From Aeriscardovia aeriphila (GTDB taxonomy: Bacteria; Actinomycetota; Actinomycetes; Actinomycetales; Bifidobacteriaceae), in contig NZ_MWWU01000002.1 in the NCBI RefSeq assembly GCF_002259595.1, forward strand, positions 372,001 through 436,000: 64,000 nt of DNA. The letters are read 5' to 3'. Of the stretch, positions 1-8,635 are shown piece after piece (the stretch's first letter is position 1; every line of letters begins with the position of its first letter). A program made the translations under genes and the position numbers. The notes under the pieces are model-generated. The model was not told the origin of the DNA. It ran no database searches and was given only the letters and a program-made list of their open reading frames with translations.

Positions 1-1
1 T

Positions 2-391
2 GTGGCTGCTGATAAGTTCGCTGCTGACTCCCCAGCAGTGTCCGTCCCAGCTGACCAGATTCCAGCTGACAAGATGGGCTTGGATATTGCTGAAAAGTCC
101 CAGAAGCTTTTCCACGACAAGATCGTCGACTCCAAGACCGTCGTGTGGAACGGCCCAATGGGTGTGTTTGAGTTCCCACGCTTCGCAGCCGGCACCAAGG
201 CTGTGGCTCAGGGCCTCGTTGACGCCACCAAGGCTGGCGCATTCACCATCGTCGGCGGTGGCGACTCTGCTTCTGCAGTGCGTAACCTCGGCTTCAAGGA
301 TGATGAGTTCTCTCACATCTCCACTGGTGGTGGCGCTTCCCTCGAGTTCTTGGAGGGCAAGGAGCTTCCTGGCCTCAAGGTTCTCGACTGA
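2..391 (+). CDS. pgk: phosphoglycerate kinase, C-terminal part (5' end outside the window)
   Basis: Only the last 129 codons are present; the reading frame is open to the left edge, so the start lies outside. The end of the protein carries the nucleotide-binding signatures of phosphoglycerate kinase: [11 protein letters not shown], the glycine-rich [11 protein letters not shown], and the closing [20 protein letters not shown]. The enzyme transfers the acyl phosphate of 1,3-bisphosphoglycerate to ADP in the cytoplasm (lower glycolysis / bifid shunt). tpiA follows about 210 bp downstream in the same direction, a common pgk-tpiA order in bifidobacteria, but a hairpin with a T tract separates them. 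Confidence 0.97.
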   Translation: MAADKFAADSPAVSVPADQIPADKMGLDIAEKSQKLFHDKIVDSKTVVWNGPMGVFEFPRFAAGTKAVAQGLVDATKAGAFTIVGGGDSASAVRNLGFKDDEFSHISTGGGASLEFLEGKELPGLKVLD

Positions 392-466
392 GCTCACACT
401 CATATCACATCAGTGAGAACACATTGAGATTGACAGTGAACTTGGTGAAATTCACTGCAGGTTCTC

Positions 467-497
467 GGCGGCTCAACCCACTGAGCCGCCTTCTTTT
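467..497 (+). terminator. intrinsic terminator after pgk
   Basis: Nine-base stem GGCGGCTCA / TGAGCCGCC (467-475 with 482-490), six-base loop, followed by TTCTTTT. It sits 75 bp after the pgk stop, so tpiA probably has its own promoter or relies on read-through. Confidence 0.8.
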
Positions 498-604
498 GCC
501 TGCTGCAGAAGACAACTGATAATCTCACGGCATTCTGTAGCAAGCTAGCCAAGCTGCTAACAAACGAGAGTTTGGCATTCATGCGAAAGACGAAAGAAGG
601 ATGC

Positions 605-1408
605 ATGGCTCGCACTGCGCTCGTCGCTGGTAATTGGAAGATGAACTTCGATCATTTTCAAGCTACCTACTTCATGCAGAAGCTCGCATGGCTGCTCAGA
701 GACGCGCATTACGACTTTGACGACGCAGAAATCGCCATCATGCCTCCTTTCACCTCCATTCGCTCGGTCCAAGTTCTCGTCGAATCCGAGAACATGAAAA
801 TCAAAATTGGTGCACAAAACGTCTCTGAGATGAGTGGCGGCGCCTTCACCGGAGATGTTTCCGCAGAAATGTTGGAAAAGCTGGGCTGCTCGTACACTAT
901 CATCGGCCATTCGGAGAGGCGCAAGTACCATCCCGAAGATGACGTCAACCTGGTCGATAAGGTTCGCGCCACTTTAGCCGCTGGTATGCAGCCGATTTTG
1001 TGCGTGGGAGAGAGCTTTGAGGAGCGTCGCCAGGGCATTGAGCTCACCTACGCGACCAACCAGGTTGCTGACGTGACGCGCGACCTCTCTGCAGGCCAGG
1101 CTCGCCGTATGCTTGTTGCGTATGAGCCTGTTTGGGCTATTGGCAGGGGAGCTTCTGCTACTCCTCAGGATGCTCAAGATGCTGCTGCGGCAATCAGGCG
1201 TCACTTCGCTCAAGCTTTTGATGAGGATGTTGCCAATGATGTGCGTATTCTCTATGGTGGCTCGGTGAAAGCGGCGAATGCGATGGACCTCATGGCTGGC
1301 CCTGACGTCGACGGCTTCCTGATCGGTGGCGCGAGCCTCGATCCCGAAGAGTTCAGCAAGATTGCCAGAATTGTTGCGCTGGCGGCCCGCAGGCGTCGTA
1401 AGCAGTGA
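605..1408 (+). CDS. tpiA: triosephosphate isomerase
   Basis: Interconverts dihydroxyacetone phosphate and glyceraldehyde 3-phosphate. The 267-aa product has the family landmarks: GNWKMN near the N-terminus (catalytic Lys about residue 12), IIGHSERR with the catalytic His (about 102), AYEPVWAIG with the catalytic Glu (about 174), and the phosphate-binding ILYGGSVK and GFLIGGASL loops. I chose ATG 605 (MARTALVAGNWK) because TIM proteins start just before the GNWKMN strand and AGAAGGA lies upstream; an in-frame ATG at 581 would add eight unconserved residues. A basic RRRRK tail ends the protein. A copy of the TGATAATCT nonamer overlaps the stop region. Confidence 0.96.
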   Translation: MARTALVAGNWKMNFDHFQATYFMQKLAWLLRDAHYDFDDAEIAIMPPFTSIRSVQVLVESENMKIKIGAQNVSEMSGGAFTGDVSAEMLEKLGCSYTIIGHSERRKYHPEDDVNLVDKVRATLAAGMQPILCVGESFEERRQGIELTYATNQVADVTRDLSAGQARRMLVAYEPVWAIGRGASATPQDAQDAAAAIRRHFAQAFDEDVANDVRILYGGSVKAANAMDLMAGPDVDGFLIGGASLDPEEFSKIARIVALAARRRRKQ

Positions 1409-1569
1409 GATTATCACTGCGCGTTAATCAGACGTATACAGCACAACAGCAGAGCAGCACTTGGGCAATGGCTCAGTGATAATCTTAAGAAATTTTGATT
1501 TCACGCTTTTCTTTCTGTGGTTTCGTGTACAGTAGAGTGCAGTAAAGAGCAAGACTTTCGGAGGTAACT

Positions 1570-1818
1570 GTGCAAGCAGTGAAGATTATTCTCGACATTA
1601 TTGTCGTGTTGGCGAGCATCTTGTTGACCATGCTCATCCTCATGCATAAGGGCAAGGGTGGCGGTATCTCCGATATGTTCGGCGGTGGTATCGGCGCTTC
1701 TGCCTCCACCTCTGGCGTGGCAGAGAAGAACCTGAACCGTTTGACGGTGATCGTGGGCCTCGTGTGGGTGGCTGTGATCATCGCTTTGGGCTTGCTCACT
1801 AAGTTTGGTCTGATCTGA
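1570..1818 (+). CDS. secG: preprotein translocase subunit SecG
   Basis: Small 82-aa inner-membrane protein with two hydrophobic segments (about residues 5-24 and 57-78) joined by a glycine-rich loop (HKGKGGGISDMFGGG), the standard SecG layout. It supports SecYE during protein export. The start is GTG at 1570 behind a strong GGAGGT. It follows pgk-tpiA, as in many actinobacteria, and is closed by a strong terminator. Confidence 0.93.
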   Translation: MQAVKIILDIIVVLASILLTMLILMHKGKGGGISDMFGGGIGASASTSGVAEKNLNRLTVIVGLVWVAVIIALGLLTKFGLI

Positions 1819-1844
1819 TTTCATTCTGACTGCACATGAGTGCG

Positions 1845-1869
1845 AGGCCGCCTGTAGGCGGCCTTTTTC
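1845..1869 (+). terminator. intrinsic terminator after secG
   Basis: Stem GGCCGCC / GGCGGCC with a four-base TGTA loop followed by a run of five T, 30 bp after the secG stop. Confidence 0.9.
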
Positions 1870-2022
1870 TTTACCCCATTTCACGAGTTCTCCGAGTCTG
1901 ACTGAGGCGTCCGCGAGTTTTCCTCGAGTTCCTCGTGCTCCTCGTATTCCTGACACAGCGCCACTCGACACACTGTCCCGCCTCACAGTTGAGCGCAGTG
2001 CGCATGGCCCAGAAAGGTAACT

Positions 2023-3630
2023 ATGCCCTCCACCTCCCATCGCAAGGCAAGCAACCTCAGCATTGAGGCTGCTCAAGCCGCAGCAAGCTCTGCGGCACGA
2101 GCGGAAGGTCAGAGCAAAGGCTCTGGCCTGCACCATTCTCTCGGTCTCTTCGACTATTTCTCGCTGGGCTTCTCTGCCATCGTCGGTACCGGCTGGCTCA
2201 TGCTCTTGGGTGACTGGATTATCACTGGCGGCGGACCTATCCCTGCAATCATTGCCTTCTTGCTCGGCGCTTTCCTGCTCGTCCCTTTCGCTTGGATTTA
2301 CGCTGAACTGTCCGCAGCAATCCCTGTTTCCGGCGGAATTGTGGACTATGTGGACATGGCTTTCGGCCATATCCCGAGCTTCCTCGTCGGCTGGTTCATG
2401 ATGCTGGGCAACCTCATCATCGTGCCATGGGAAGCACTGGCTATCGCCACTTATATTTCCATCATTTGGGGGTCGATGCCACAGATGAGTTGGCTCAACG
2501 CCCTGCATTACACAGTGCTGGGCACGCGCATCAACGTAATCCCGTCCTTGATCGCCTCGCTCATCGCACTCGGCCTCGCGGCTCTTCACTTGGGCGGTAC
2601 CAAACTGTCGGCAAAGTTGAGCCGAACCATCGTCTGGATTCTCATCGCCACCGTCATTGCGATTGCCGGTATCGCGCTGTTTCATGGCAGCACTGATAAT
2701 CTCATGCCAGCCTTCCACCAGGTCAGCGCCAGGGAGTCGGGCTCGGCAGCAGGGGAGAGCACCGGCGTGACGAGCTTCTGGGCCGGCGTGCTCGCGGTTT
2801 TGGCCATCACACCGAGCTTCTACACGGGCTTTGAAACCATTCCACAGTCGGTGGAGGAGGCGAAGGACGACCTCAACTGGGAGCGCTACTCCTGGCCGAT
2901 GGTCGGCTCTATTCTCGGCGCTGCAACCTTCTACATCATCGCCCTTTTCGCCTTCTCTTCGCTGGGCCCGTGGTCGGGCTTCATCGCCACTAAACTTCCT
3001 GTCGTCGCGACCTTTAAGACGCTGGTGAGCTGGCTGTCGATCCCGCTGCTCATCGTGGCTACACTCTCGCCCGTTGGCCCGCTCAACAGCTTCTTCTCCG
3101 CAGTGGCACACCTGATTTTTGAGATGGGTAGGCGCTCCCAGATTCCTCATGTCTTCGCTCGCGTAAGCAAGCGCACTGGCACGCCCTGGGTGGCGATTCT
3201 CGCTGTTGGCGTGCTCTCAGTAGTCGGCCCGTGGCTGCCGAGCTCGTTCCTGATTGTCATCATGTCAGTGACGGCTTTCGCCTTCATCATCGGCATCGAG
3301 ATGGTCGCGCTGTCCTGCTGGCGATTGCGCGTGACGCACCCGAGCATGCCTCGCCCGTACAAGGTGCCTGGTGGCATGGTCGCGATTGGTGCAGCGGCGC
3401 TCATTTCGGTGGCGTTGCTCGCTTTGCTGGTGGTTCCGGCTTCTCCGGGCTATTTGAACGCTCAGGCGTGGAGCATTGTCGGCACGTGGGCTGCCCTTGG
3501 CTTGGTCGTTTTTGTGACGCGCTCGTCGGCCATTCGCCGCTCTGGTTTCGCTGACGCATCGCTTGAGATTACCACTGTGCTTCATCGCCAGGAGAACACT
3601 TCTGACTCCAGTGCTCCCAGCAAAGAGTGA
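2023..3630 (+). CDS. APC-superfamily amino acid permease
   Basis: A 535-aa integral membrane protein with about 12 hydrophobic segments. The first carries the APC-type glycine-rich sequence FSAIVGTGWLML in helix 1, followed by helix 2 (AELSAAIPVSGG), the region most conserved in amino acid-polyamine-organocation transporters. An FETIPQSVEEAKDD segment in the middle also fits the family. It probably imports an amino acid or amine by proton symport or exchange; the substrate cannot be read from sequence. The N-terminal 40 residues are Ala/Ser-rich and cytoplasmic. ATG 2023 has AGAAAGG upstream. It is monocistronic: terminators bracket it on both sides. A TGATAATCT copy lies inside the gene at 2694. 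Confidence 0.9.
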   Translation: MPSTSHRKASNLSIEAAQAAASSAARAEGQSKGSGLHHSLGLFDYFSLGFSAIVGTGWLMLLGDWIITGGGPIPAIIAFLLGAFLLVPFAWIYAELSAAIPVSGGIVDYVDMAFGHIPSFLVGWFMMLGNLIIVPWEALAIATYISIIWGSMPQMSWLNALHYTVLGTRINVIPSLIASLIALGLAALHLGGTKLSAKLSRTIVWILIATVIAIAGIALFHGSTDNLMPAFHQVSARESGSAAGESTGVTSFWAGVLAVLAITPSFYTGFETIPQSVEEAKDDLNWERYSWPMVGSILGAATFYIIALFAFSSLGPWSGFIATKLPVVATFKTLVSWLSIPLLIVATLSPVGPLNSFFSAVAHLIFEMGRRSQIPHVFARVSKRTGTPWVAILAVGVLSVVGPWLPSSFLIVIMSVTAFAFIIGIEMVALSCWRLRVTHPSMPRPYKVPGGMVAIGAAALISVALLALLVVPASPGYLNAQAWSIVGTWAALGLVVFVTRSSAIRRSGFADASLEITTVLHRQENTSDSSAPSKE

Positions 3631-3743
3631 CAGTGAAAAGTGACTGTGAAGAATGAGAGGCGTGCACTGATACAGCGCAGTTGCAGCGCGCAGTGATCAG
3701 CGAAGACTAACAGCGCTCAGTGATCAGTTCGCGCGATGAGATA

Positions 3744-3781
3744 CAAAAATCCCGGCTACCGTGAGGTAACCGGGATTTTTT
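3744..3781. terminator. bidirectional terminator between permease and tal
   Basis: Long stem AAAAATCCCGG(C)TACC / GGTA(A)CCGGGATTTTT with one mismatch and a GTGA loop. The flanking A and T tracts let it work for the permease (+) and for tal (-), whose genes converge here. Confidence 0.9.
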
Positions 3782-3885
3782 GAACTCGTCAGTTTCGATT
3801 CAGCGAAGTGATAATCTAAAGCTTCTCTGAGAAAACTCACAAGAAGAAGCTTAAGTATTTACTCCAACCTTCGCGTCGCAGAAAC

Positions 3886-4998
3886 TCAGGCGTTCACGCG
3901 GTCAATGCCCTTCTGAACATCCTCGATGACGGAATCCCAAGAAGCAATGAACTTGGCAACGCCGTCTGCCTCGAGCTTGTCGGTGACATCCTTGATGTTG
4001 ACGCCGAGAGCCTTGAGGGAGTCCATAACCTTGTGAGACTCAGCGATGGACTCTTCGGTGATGGAAACAGTGCCCTTGCCCTGCTCGGAGATGGCCTTGA
4101 GGGTCTTCTCTGGCATGGTGTTGACGATGTCCTTGTTGATGAGGGAGTCAACATAGAGGGTTGGGTTGTAGTTCGGGTTCTTCACAGAGGTGGAAGCCCA
4201 GAGTGGACGCTGAACGTGAGCACCCTTAGCTGCCAGAGCATCCCAACGTGGGTTGTTGGTGAAGTTCTTGAGGAAGAGCTCGTAAGCGATCTGTGCGTTA
4301 GCAACAGCAGCCTTGCCTTCGAGAGCCTTAGCTTCGTCAGTGCCGATCTCTTCGAGGATCTTGTCCACAGCGGTGTCGACGCGGGAGACGAAGAAGGATG
4401 CCACGGACTGCATCTTGGACAGGTCGTGACCGTTCTCAGCAGCGAGCTCCATGCCCTTCATGTAAGCGTCGATAACCTGCTGGTAGCGCTCGATGGAGAA
4501 GATGAGGGTGACGTTGACGGAAATGCCCTTGGCAAGGGTAGAGGTGATTGCCGGCAGACCTTCGAGGGTTGCTGGAATCTTGATCATTGCGTTTGGACGA
4601 TCAACCTTGTTCCACAGGACGACTGCCTGCTCCTCGGTCTTCTCGGTCTCGTGTGCGAGGCGAGGATCCACCTCGATGGACACGCGGCCGTTGACCCAGC
4701 CGGAAGCCTCAGCAACGCCACGGAAGATGTCGGTAGCGTTACGAACATCGGTGGTGGTCAGCTCGCGAATGGCGTCGTCGACAGGAATACGGCCGAGCTC
4801 CTTGAGCTGCTCGTCGTATGGGCCAACCTGAGCCAGAGCCTTCTGGAAGATGGATGGGTTGGTGGTCACGCCGACAACGTTGAAGTTGTCGATGAGCTCC
4901 TGGAGATTACCAGAAGTGATGCGGGTGCGATCGAGATCGTCGAGCCAGATGGACACACCGTTGTCGCTGGTGCGCTGGGTGTTGACATTCTCTGCCAT
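3886..4998 (-). CDS. tal: transaldolase
   Basis: Transfers dihydroxyacetone from sedoheptulose 7-phosphate to glyceraldehyde 3-phosphate. In bifidobacteria this rearranges sugars for the phosphoketolase (bifid) shunt. The 370-aa protein has the VVGVTTNPSIFQKA motif near residue 42 and the Schiff-base lysine in NAMIKIPAT (Lys140), with the TLIFS and FVSRVDT strands of the beta/alpha barrel. The length fits the longer actinobacterial Tal type. AAGGAGGAACT precedes the ATG. It lies 214 bp downstream of tkt on the same strand, so the two are probably co-expressed. Confidence 0.96.
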   Translation of the reverse strand: MAENVNTQRTSDNGVSIWLDDLDRTRITSGNLQELIDNFNVVGVTTNPSIFQKALAQVGPYDEQLKELGRIPVDDAIRELTTTDVRNATDIFRGVAEASGWVNGRVSIEVDPRLAHETEKTEEQAVVLWNKVDRPNAMIKIPATLEGLPAITSTLAKGISVNVTLIFSIERYQQVIDAYMKGMELAAENGHDLSKMQSVASFFVSRVDTAVDKILEEIGTDEAKALEGKAAVANAQIAYELFLKNFTNNPRWDALAAKGAHVQRPLWASTSVKNPNYNPTLYVDSLINKDIVNTMPEKTLKAISEQGKGTVSITEESIAESHKVMDSLKALGVNIKDVTDKLEADGVAKFIASWDSVIEDVQKGIDRVNA

Positions 4999-5065
4999 TT
5001 AGTTCCTCCTTGAAATTGGCCGCAACTACACGGCCAACAAGCTAAATTTCTCATACCCTCACGAC

Positions 5066-5102
5066 GGGGTAGCCCCCAAGTTGTGCGATGGGAAGCTACC
5101 CC
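5066..5102. repeat. inverted repeat in the tkt-tal gap
   Basis: Perfect eight-base arms GGGGTAGC (5066-5073) and GCTACCCC (5095-5102), weakly extended by flanking CTCAC/GTGAG-like bases. There is no clear T tract on either strand. It may be an mRNA-processing or stability hairpin between tkt and tal. Confidence 0.5.
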
Positions 5103-5157
5103 TGTGAGAGAAAGTTTTGTTCTTCAATTTTTCGTGGAGGGGCGTTTCTTCACTCAA

Positions 5158-5180
5158 CTGGTCACAAGCCTTGTGACCAG
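5158..5180. repeat. strong hairpin 3' of tkt
   Basis: Perfect ten-base arms CTGGTCACAA / TTGTGACCAG with a three-base loop, 33 bp past the tkt stop. No U tract follows on the tkt strand, so it may stabilise the tkt 3' end or attenuate tal rather than terminate fully. Confidence 0.55.
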
Positions 5181-5212
5181 CGCCTCTTCAGAAAGCGTGT
5201 GAAGAACGTGGC

Positions 5213-7309
5213 TCACTTGTTGAGCTCAGCGAGGGAAGCCTCAGCAGCTTCGACCACGTGCTCAGCAGTCATGCCCAGGACGCGCATGTTCTCAGCGCCG
5301 TTGCCCTGCAGGCCGAACTGCTCGATGGAGCAAGCCTTGCCGTAAGCGCCCAGGTACTTGTACCAAGGCATTGCGATGCCAGCCTCGATGGAGACGCGAG
5401 CCTTCACAGAGGATGGGAGCACGGACTCACGGTACTCAGCAGACTGCTCTTCGAACCACTCCATGGAGACCATGGACACAACGCGAGCGTTGATACCCTT
5501 CTCCTTGAGAGTTGCGGCAGCCTCAACTGCGTGCTGAACCTCAGAACCAGAGGCCATGAGGATGACGTCTGGGGTGCCCTCAGTGTCGACGAGGACGTAA
5601 GCACCCTTACGAACACCTTCGTGAGCCTTCTCAGCAGTCTCCTTCAGGGTTGGAACGCCCTGGCGGGTAAGGATCATTGCGGTTGGGTGAGTGTTGTTCT
5701 TCTCGAAGAAGTAACGGTAAGCTTCGAGGGTTTCGAACTCGTCAGCTGGGCGAACAACCTCGAGGTTCGGGATTGCACGCATAGAAGCGAGGTGCTCGAT
5801 TGGCTGGTGGGTTGGACCATCCTCACCGAGGGCCACGGAATCGTGAGTCCACACGTAGAGGTTTGGAATATCCATCAAAGCAGCCAAGCGAACTGCTGGA
5901 CGCTCGTAATCAGCGAACTGGAAGAAGGTGCCGCCGAATGGACGAGTGTCAGAGCCGAGCAGGATGCCGTTGGTCACAGCGCCCATGGCGAACTCGCGAA
6001 CACCGAAGTGGATGACGCGGCCTGCATAGGAAGCTTCTGGCCACTGGGTGGTCACTTCGTCGGATGGATCGAAGGATGCAGAACCCTTGATGGTGGTGTT
6101 GTTGGAACCACCGAGGTCAGCAGAACCACCCCACAGCTCTGGCATCACAGCTGCGATTGCGTTGAGAACCTGACCAGAGGTCTTACGGGTAGCAGCCTTG
6201 TCGCCAGCCTGGTAAGTGGCAGCGAGGTCGTCGAGAGCCTTATCGAAGCCCTCTGGAAGCTCGCCAGCATGCATGCGGTCGAAGAGAGCAGCCTTATCTG
6301 GGTTGGCTTCACGCCACTGCTCGAACTTCTTATCCCACTCAGCATGTGCTTCGAGACCGCGCTTGGCAACCTCACGAGCATGCTCGAGAGCCTCTTCATC
6401 AACGATGAAGCTCTCTTCTGGGTTCAAACCGAGAACCTTCTTGAGGGCTGCAGTGGCCTCTTCGCCCAGCTTGGAGCCGTGTGCAGAAGGATCGTTGGTC
6501 TTGCCTGGGGTTGGCCAAGCCATGAGGGTGTCCACCTTGATCAGGTGTGGACGGTCGGTAACCTTCTCAGCCTTCTCAACTGCTGCTGCGAAGGCCTCGA
6601 CGTCCTCCTTGTAGGAGCCGTCTGGCTGAACGAAGGAGACCTCGTCGGTGTACCAGCCGTAAGCCTCATAGCGCTTGAGAACATCCTCGCCGAGAGCAAT
6701 ACGGGTGTCGCCCTCGATCTGGATGTGGTTTGCATCGAAGATCACGAAGACGTTGCCGAGCTTCTCGATGCCAGCCATTGCGGAAGCCTCAGAGGAAACA
6801 CCTTCCTCGAGATCGCCTTCGCCAGCGATGACCCACACCTTGTGGTCGAATGGGGAAGTGCCCTGAGCAGCCTTTGGATCGAGAAGTGCACGCTGATAGT
6901 GCTGGCCATAAGAGAAGCCAACAGCAGATGCGAGACCCTGGCCCAGTGGGCCGGTGGTCATTTCAATGCCTGGGATCTGGCCGTACTCTGGGTGGCCGGT
7001 CAGCTTACCGTTGAGAGAACGGAACTGCTTGAAATCATCCAGGGTGATGCCGTAGCCGGACAGGTACAGCTGCACGTACTGAACGAGGGAGACGTGGCCG
7101 CCGGAGAGAATGAAGCGGTCGCGGCCGAGCCACTGTGGGTCAGCTGGATCGTGCTTCATGAAGCGCTGATAGATCGTGTAAACGATCGGTGCGAGCGAGA
7201 TGGCAGAACCTGGGTGGCCGGAACCGGTCTTCTCGACGGCATCGGCAGCCAGTGCCTTGGACATGTTGACAGCGCGCTGGTCAAGCTCTGTCCACTTGAA
7301 ATCGCTCAT
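5213..7309 (-). CDS. tkt: transketolase
   Basis: Thiamine-diphosphate enzyme moving two-carbon ketol units between pentose, heptulose and hexose phosphates; with transaldolase it feeds the phosphoketolase shunt. Of 698 aa, the N-terminal half has GSGHPG, LSGGH, and GEGDLEEGVSSEA followed by VFDANH-type residues, which form the ThDP/metal-binding site. The middle has FAMGAVTNGILL with the conserved Glu of the pyrimidine domain, and THDSVALGEDGPTHQPIEHL is the transketolase signature. ATG 7309 (MSDFKW) has AAAGGAGA upstream; in-frame codons further upstream lack a ribosome site. It is transcribed ahead of tal. Confidence 0.97.
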   Translation of the reverse strand: MSDFKWTELDQRAVNMSKALAADAVEKTGSGHPGSAISLAPIVYTIYQRFMKHDPADPQWLGRDRFILSGGHVSLVQYVQLYLSGYGITLDDFKQFRSLNGKLTGHPEYGQIPGIEMTTGPLGQGLASAVGFSYGQHYQRALLDPKAAQGTSPFDHKVWVIAGEGDLEEGVSSEASAMAGIEKLGNVFVIFDANHIQIEGDTRIALGEDVLKRYEAYGWYTDEVSFVQPDGSYKEDVEAFAAAVEKAEKVTDRPHLIKVDTLMAWPTPGKTNDPSAHGSKLGEEATAALKKVLGLNPEESFIVDEEALEHAREVAKRGLEAHAEWDKKFEQWREANPDKAALFDRMHAGELPEGFDKALDDLAATYQAGDKAATRKTSGQVLNAIAAVMPELWGGSADLGGSNNTTIKGSASFDPSDEVTTQWPEASYAGRVIHFGVREFAMGAVTNGILLGSDTRPFGGTFFQFADYERPAVRLAALMDIPNLYVWTHDSVALGEDGPTHQPIEHLASMRAIPNLEVVRPADEFETLEAYRYFFEKNNTHPTAMILTRQGVPTLKETAEKAHEGVRKGAYVLVDTEGTPDVILMASGSEVQHAVEAAATLKEKGINARVVSMVSMEWFEEQSAEYRESVLPSSVKARVSIEAGIAMPWYKYLGAYGKACSIEQFGLQGNGAENMRVLGMTAEHVVEAAEASLAELNK

Positions 7310-7454
7310 GTTTCTCCTTTCGGTTGATTGAGGTCGCAACGGTGGGACCGAAACAGACCTGAAATACCGTGTAAAAGTTTATCTGTCACATCTGACGAAA
7401 TCAGCGGGAAACAGTTGCTGTGCCTTGAGCTCAATGTTTCCTCGCGGCGATTAT

Positions 7455-7481
7455 TTAGCAATCGAGGCGCTAGAGTGCTAA
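7455..7481. promoter_or_regulatory. CIRCE-type operator (HrcA binding site)
   Basis: Inverted repeat TTAGCAATC-N9-GAGTGCTAA. The CIRCE consensus is TTAGCACTC-N9-GAGTGCTAA, so only one base in the left arm deviates. It lies 27 bp before hrcA, indicating that HrcA autoregulates the hrcA-dnaJ operon. Confidence 0.92.
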
Positions 7482-7508
7482 AAAGGAAGGGAACGGAAAG
7501 GAGGAGTT

Positions 7509-8633
7509 ATGGCGAATGAACGTTCTGATAGCCAGCAAGAGAGGCGAATGCTCGTGCTGCGAACCGTGGTCGACCAATATATGAGTACCCATGAGCCAGT
7601 CGGTTCATCGACAGTCGCTCGACTTCTCCCCGTCAAAGCCTCTTCTGCAACCGTTCGCAATGACATGGCCGCCCTCGAAGACGACGGCTACTTGGTCCAG
7701 CCCCACACTTCTGCAGGTCGAGTTCCTACTCAGCGCGGCTACCGCCTCTACGTTGATCGCCTGGTTCATGTTGCCCCGCTCACTGCCGCGCAGATGCACG
7801 CTATTACTGACGTCCTCTCGCATTCCGTCTCCTTGGAGGACACTTTGCGATTGTCGGTGAGGCTTTTGGCGAAGATCACCGGCCAGGTCGCCATCGTTGC
7901 CAGCCCGTATGCTCAGTCCTCGTCTTTGCGCCGTTTCGAACTTGTTCGCCTTGCGTGGAATGCCTATTTGATGGTGATTATCACCGATTCTGGGCGTGTT
8001 GAGCAGTCGACTTTGGTCTCTGAAAAGCAAACTTCTGCCGAGCTCGTCGATGAGGTGATGCAGCGCATTAATGAAATGTGTGTGGGCAAGCCTCTCACCG
8101 CTATTCCTCGCGCCTGCGTGAGCTTGGCCACTTCGACGAAATATCGCGATGTTGCCGTTTTGCTCGCCCAGGTTGCTCACGCCATTCACGGTATAAGCGC
8201 CGATTCTGATTCTCTGTATATGGCCGGTACTTCCGCTTTGGCTCGCCGTTCCGATTCCTCTGCTCGCGACCTCGCTAGCCTGTTTGACGCCTTGGAGGAG
8301 CAGGTGGTGGTGTTGCGCTTGCTCTCGACGGTTTCGCAGGCTGATAACGGCACTGGTGTGGGCGTGGCGATCGGCTCGGAAACCCATACGGACGGTTTGC
8401 AAGATGTTGCTGTGGTGTCTTCTGGCTATGGCGACGAGATTATCAGCGCGCATGATGACACTTCCGAGGCTTCTTCCACCAATTCTGATAATCCTGAGGA
8501 AGAGGGGAAGCATTCCGGCCTTGCCTTTGTTGGTTCTATTGGGCCAACGCATATGAACTATCCGAACACCATGGCTGCTGTGAAGGCAGTGGCACAATAT
8601 CTGTCCTCGATTATCGGCCAACAGGAGGTCTGA
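7509..8633 (+). CDS. hrcA: heat-inducible transcription repressor HrcA
   Basis: Represses chaperone genes by binding CIRCE elements; GroEL normally keeps it active. The 374-aa protein starts with a winged-helix domain (LVLRTVVDQYMSTHEPVGSSTVA, then SSATVRNDMAALEDDGYLVQPHTSAGRVPT), the hallmark HrcA N-terminus, followed by the GAF-like core and dimerisation parts. ATG 7509 sits behind GGAGGAG. A 60-residue acidic/serine-rich insertion near residues 295-340 (HDDTSEASSTNSDNPEEEG) separates the core from the conserved C-terminal IGPTHMNYPNTMAAVKAVAQYLS. dnaJ starts two bases after the stop. Confidence 0.96.
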   Translation: MANERSDSQQERRMLVLRTVVDQYMSTHEPVGSSTVARLLPVKASSATVRNDMAALEDDGYLVQPHTSAGRVPTQRGYRLYVDRLVHVAPLTAAQMHAITDVLSHSVSLEDTLRLSVRLLAKITGQVAIVASPYAQSSSLRRFELVRLAWNAYLMVIITDSGRVEQSTLVSEKQTSAELVDEVMQRINEMCVGKPLTAIPRACVSLATSTKYRDVAVLLAQVAHAIHGISADSDSLYMAGTSALARRSDSSARDLASLFDALEEQVVVLRLLSTVSQADNGTGVGVAIGSETHTDGLQDVAVVSSGYGDEIISAHDDTSEASSTNSDNPEEEGKHSGLAFVGSIGPTHMNYPNTMAAVKAVAQYLSSIIGQQEV

Positions 8634-8635
8634 GA

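Noticed and set aside
1501-3150. 549-codon open frame on the minus strand opposite the permease and secG
   Set aside because: Shadow of the high-GC plus-strand genes: no ribosome site, low-complexity charged translation, no family resemblance, and the plus-strand genes are certain.
5258-7327. 689-codon open frame on the plus strand opposite tkt
   Set aside because: Antisense to a clear transketolase; codon bias of tkt keeps the opposite frame open. Same for 4033-5013 opposite tal.
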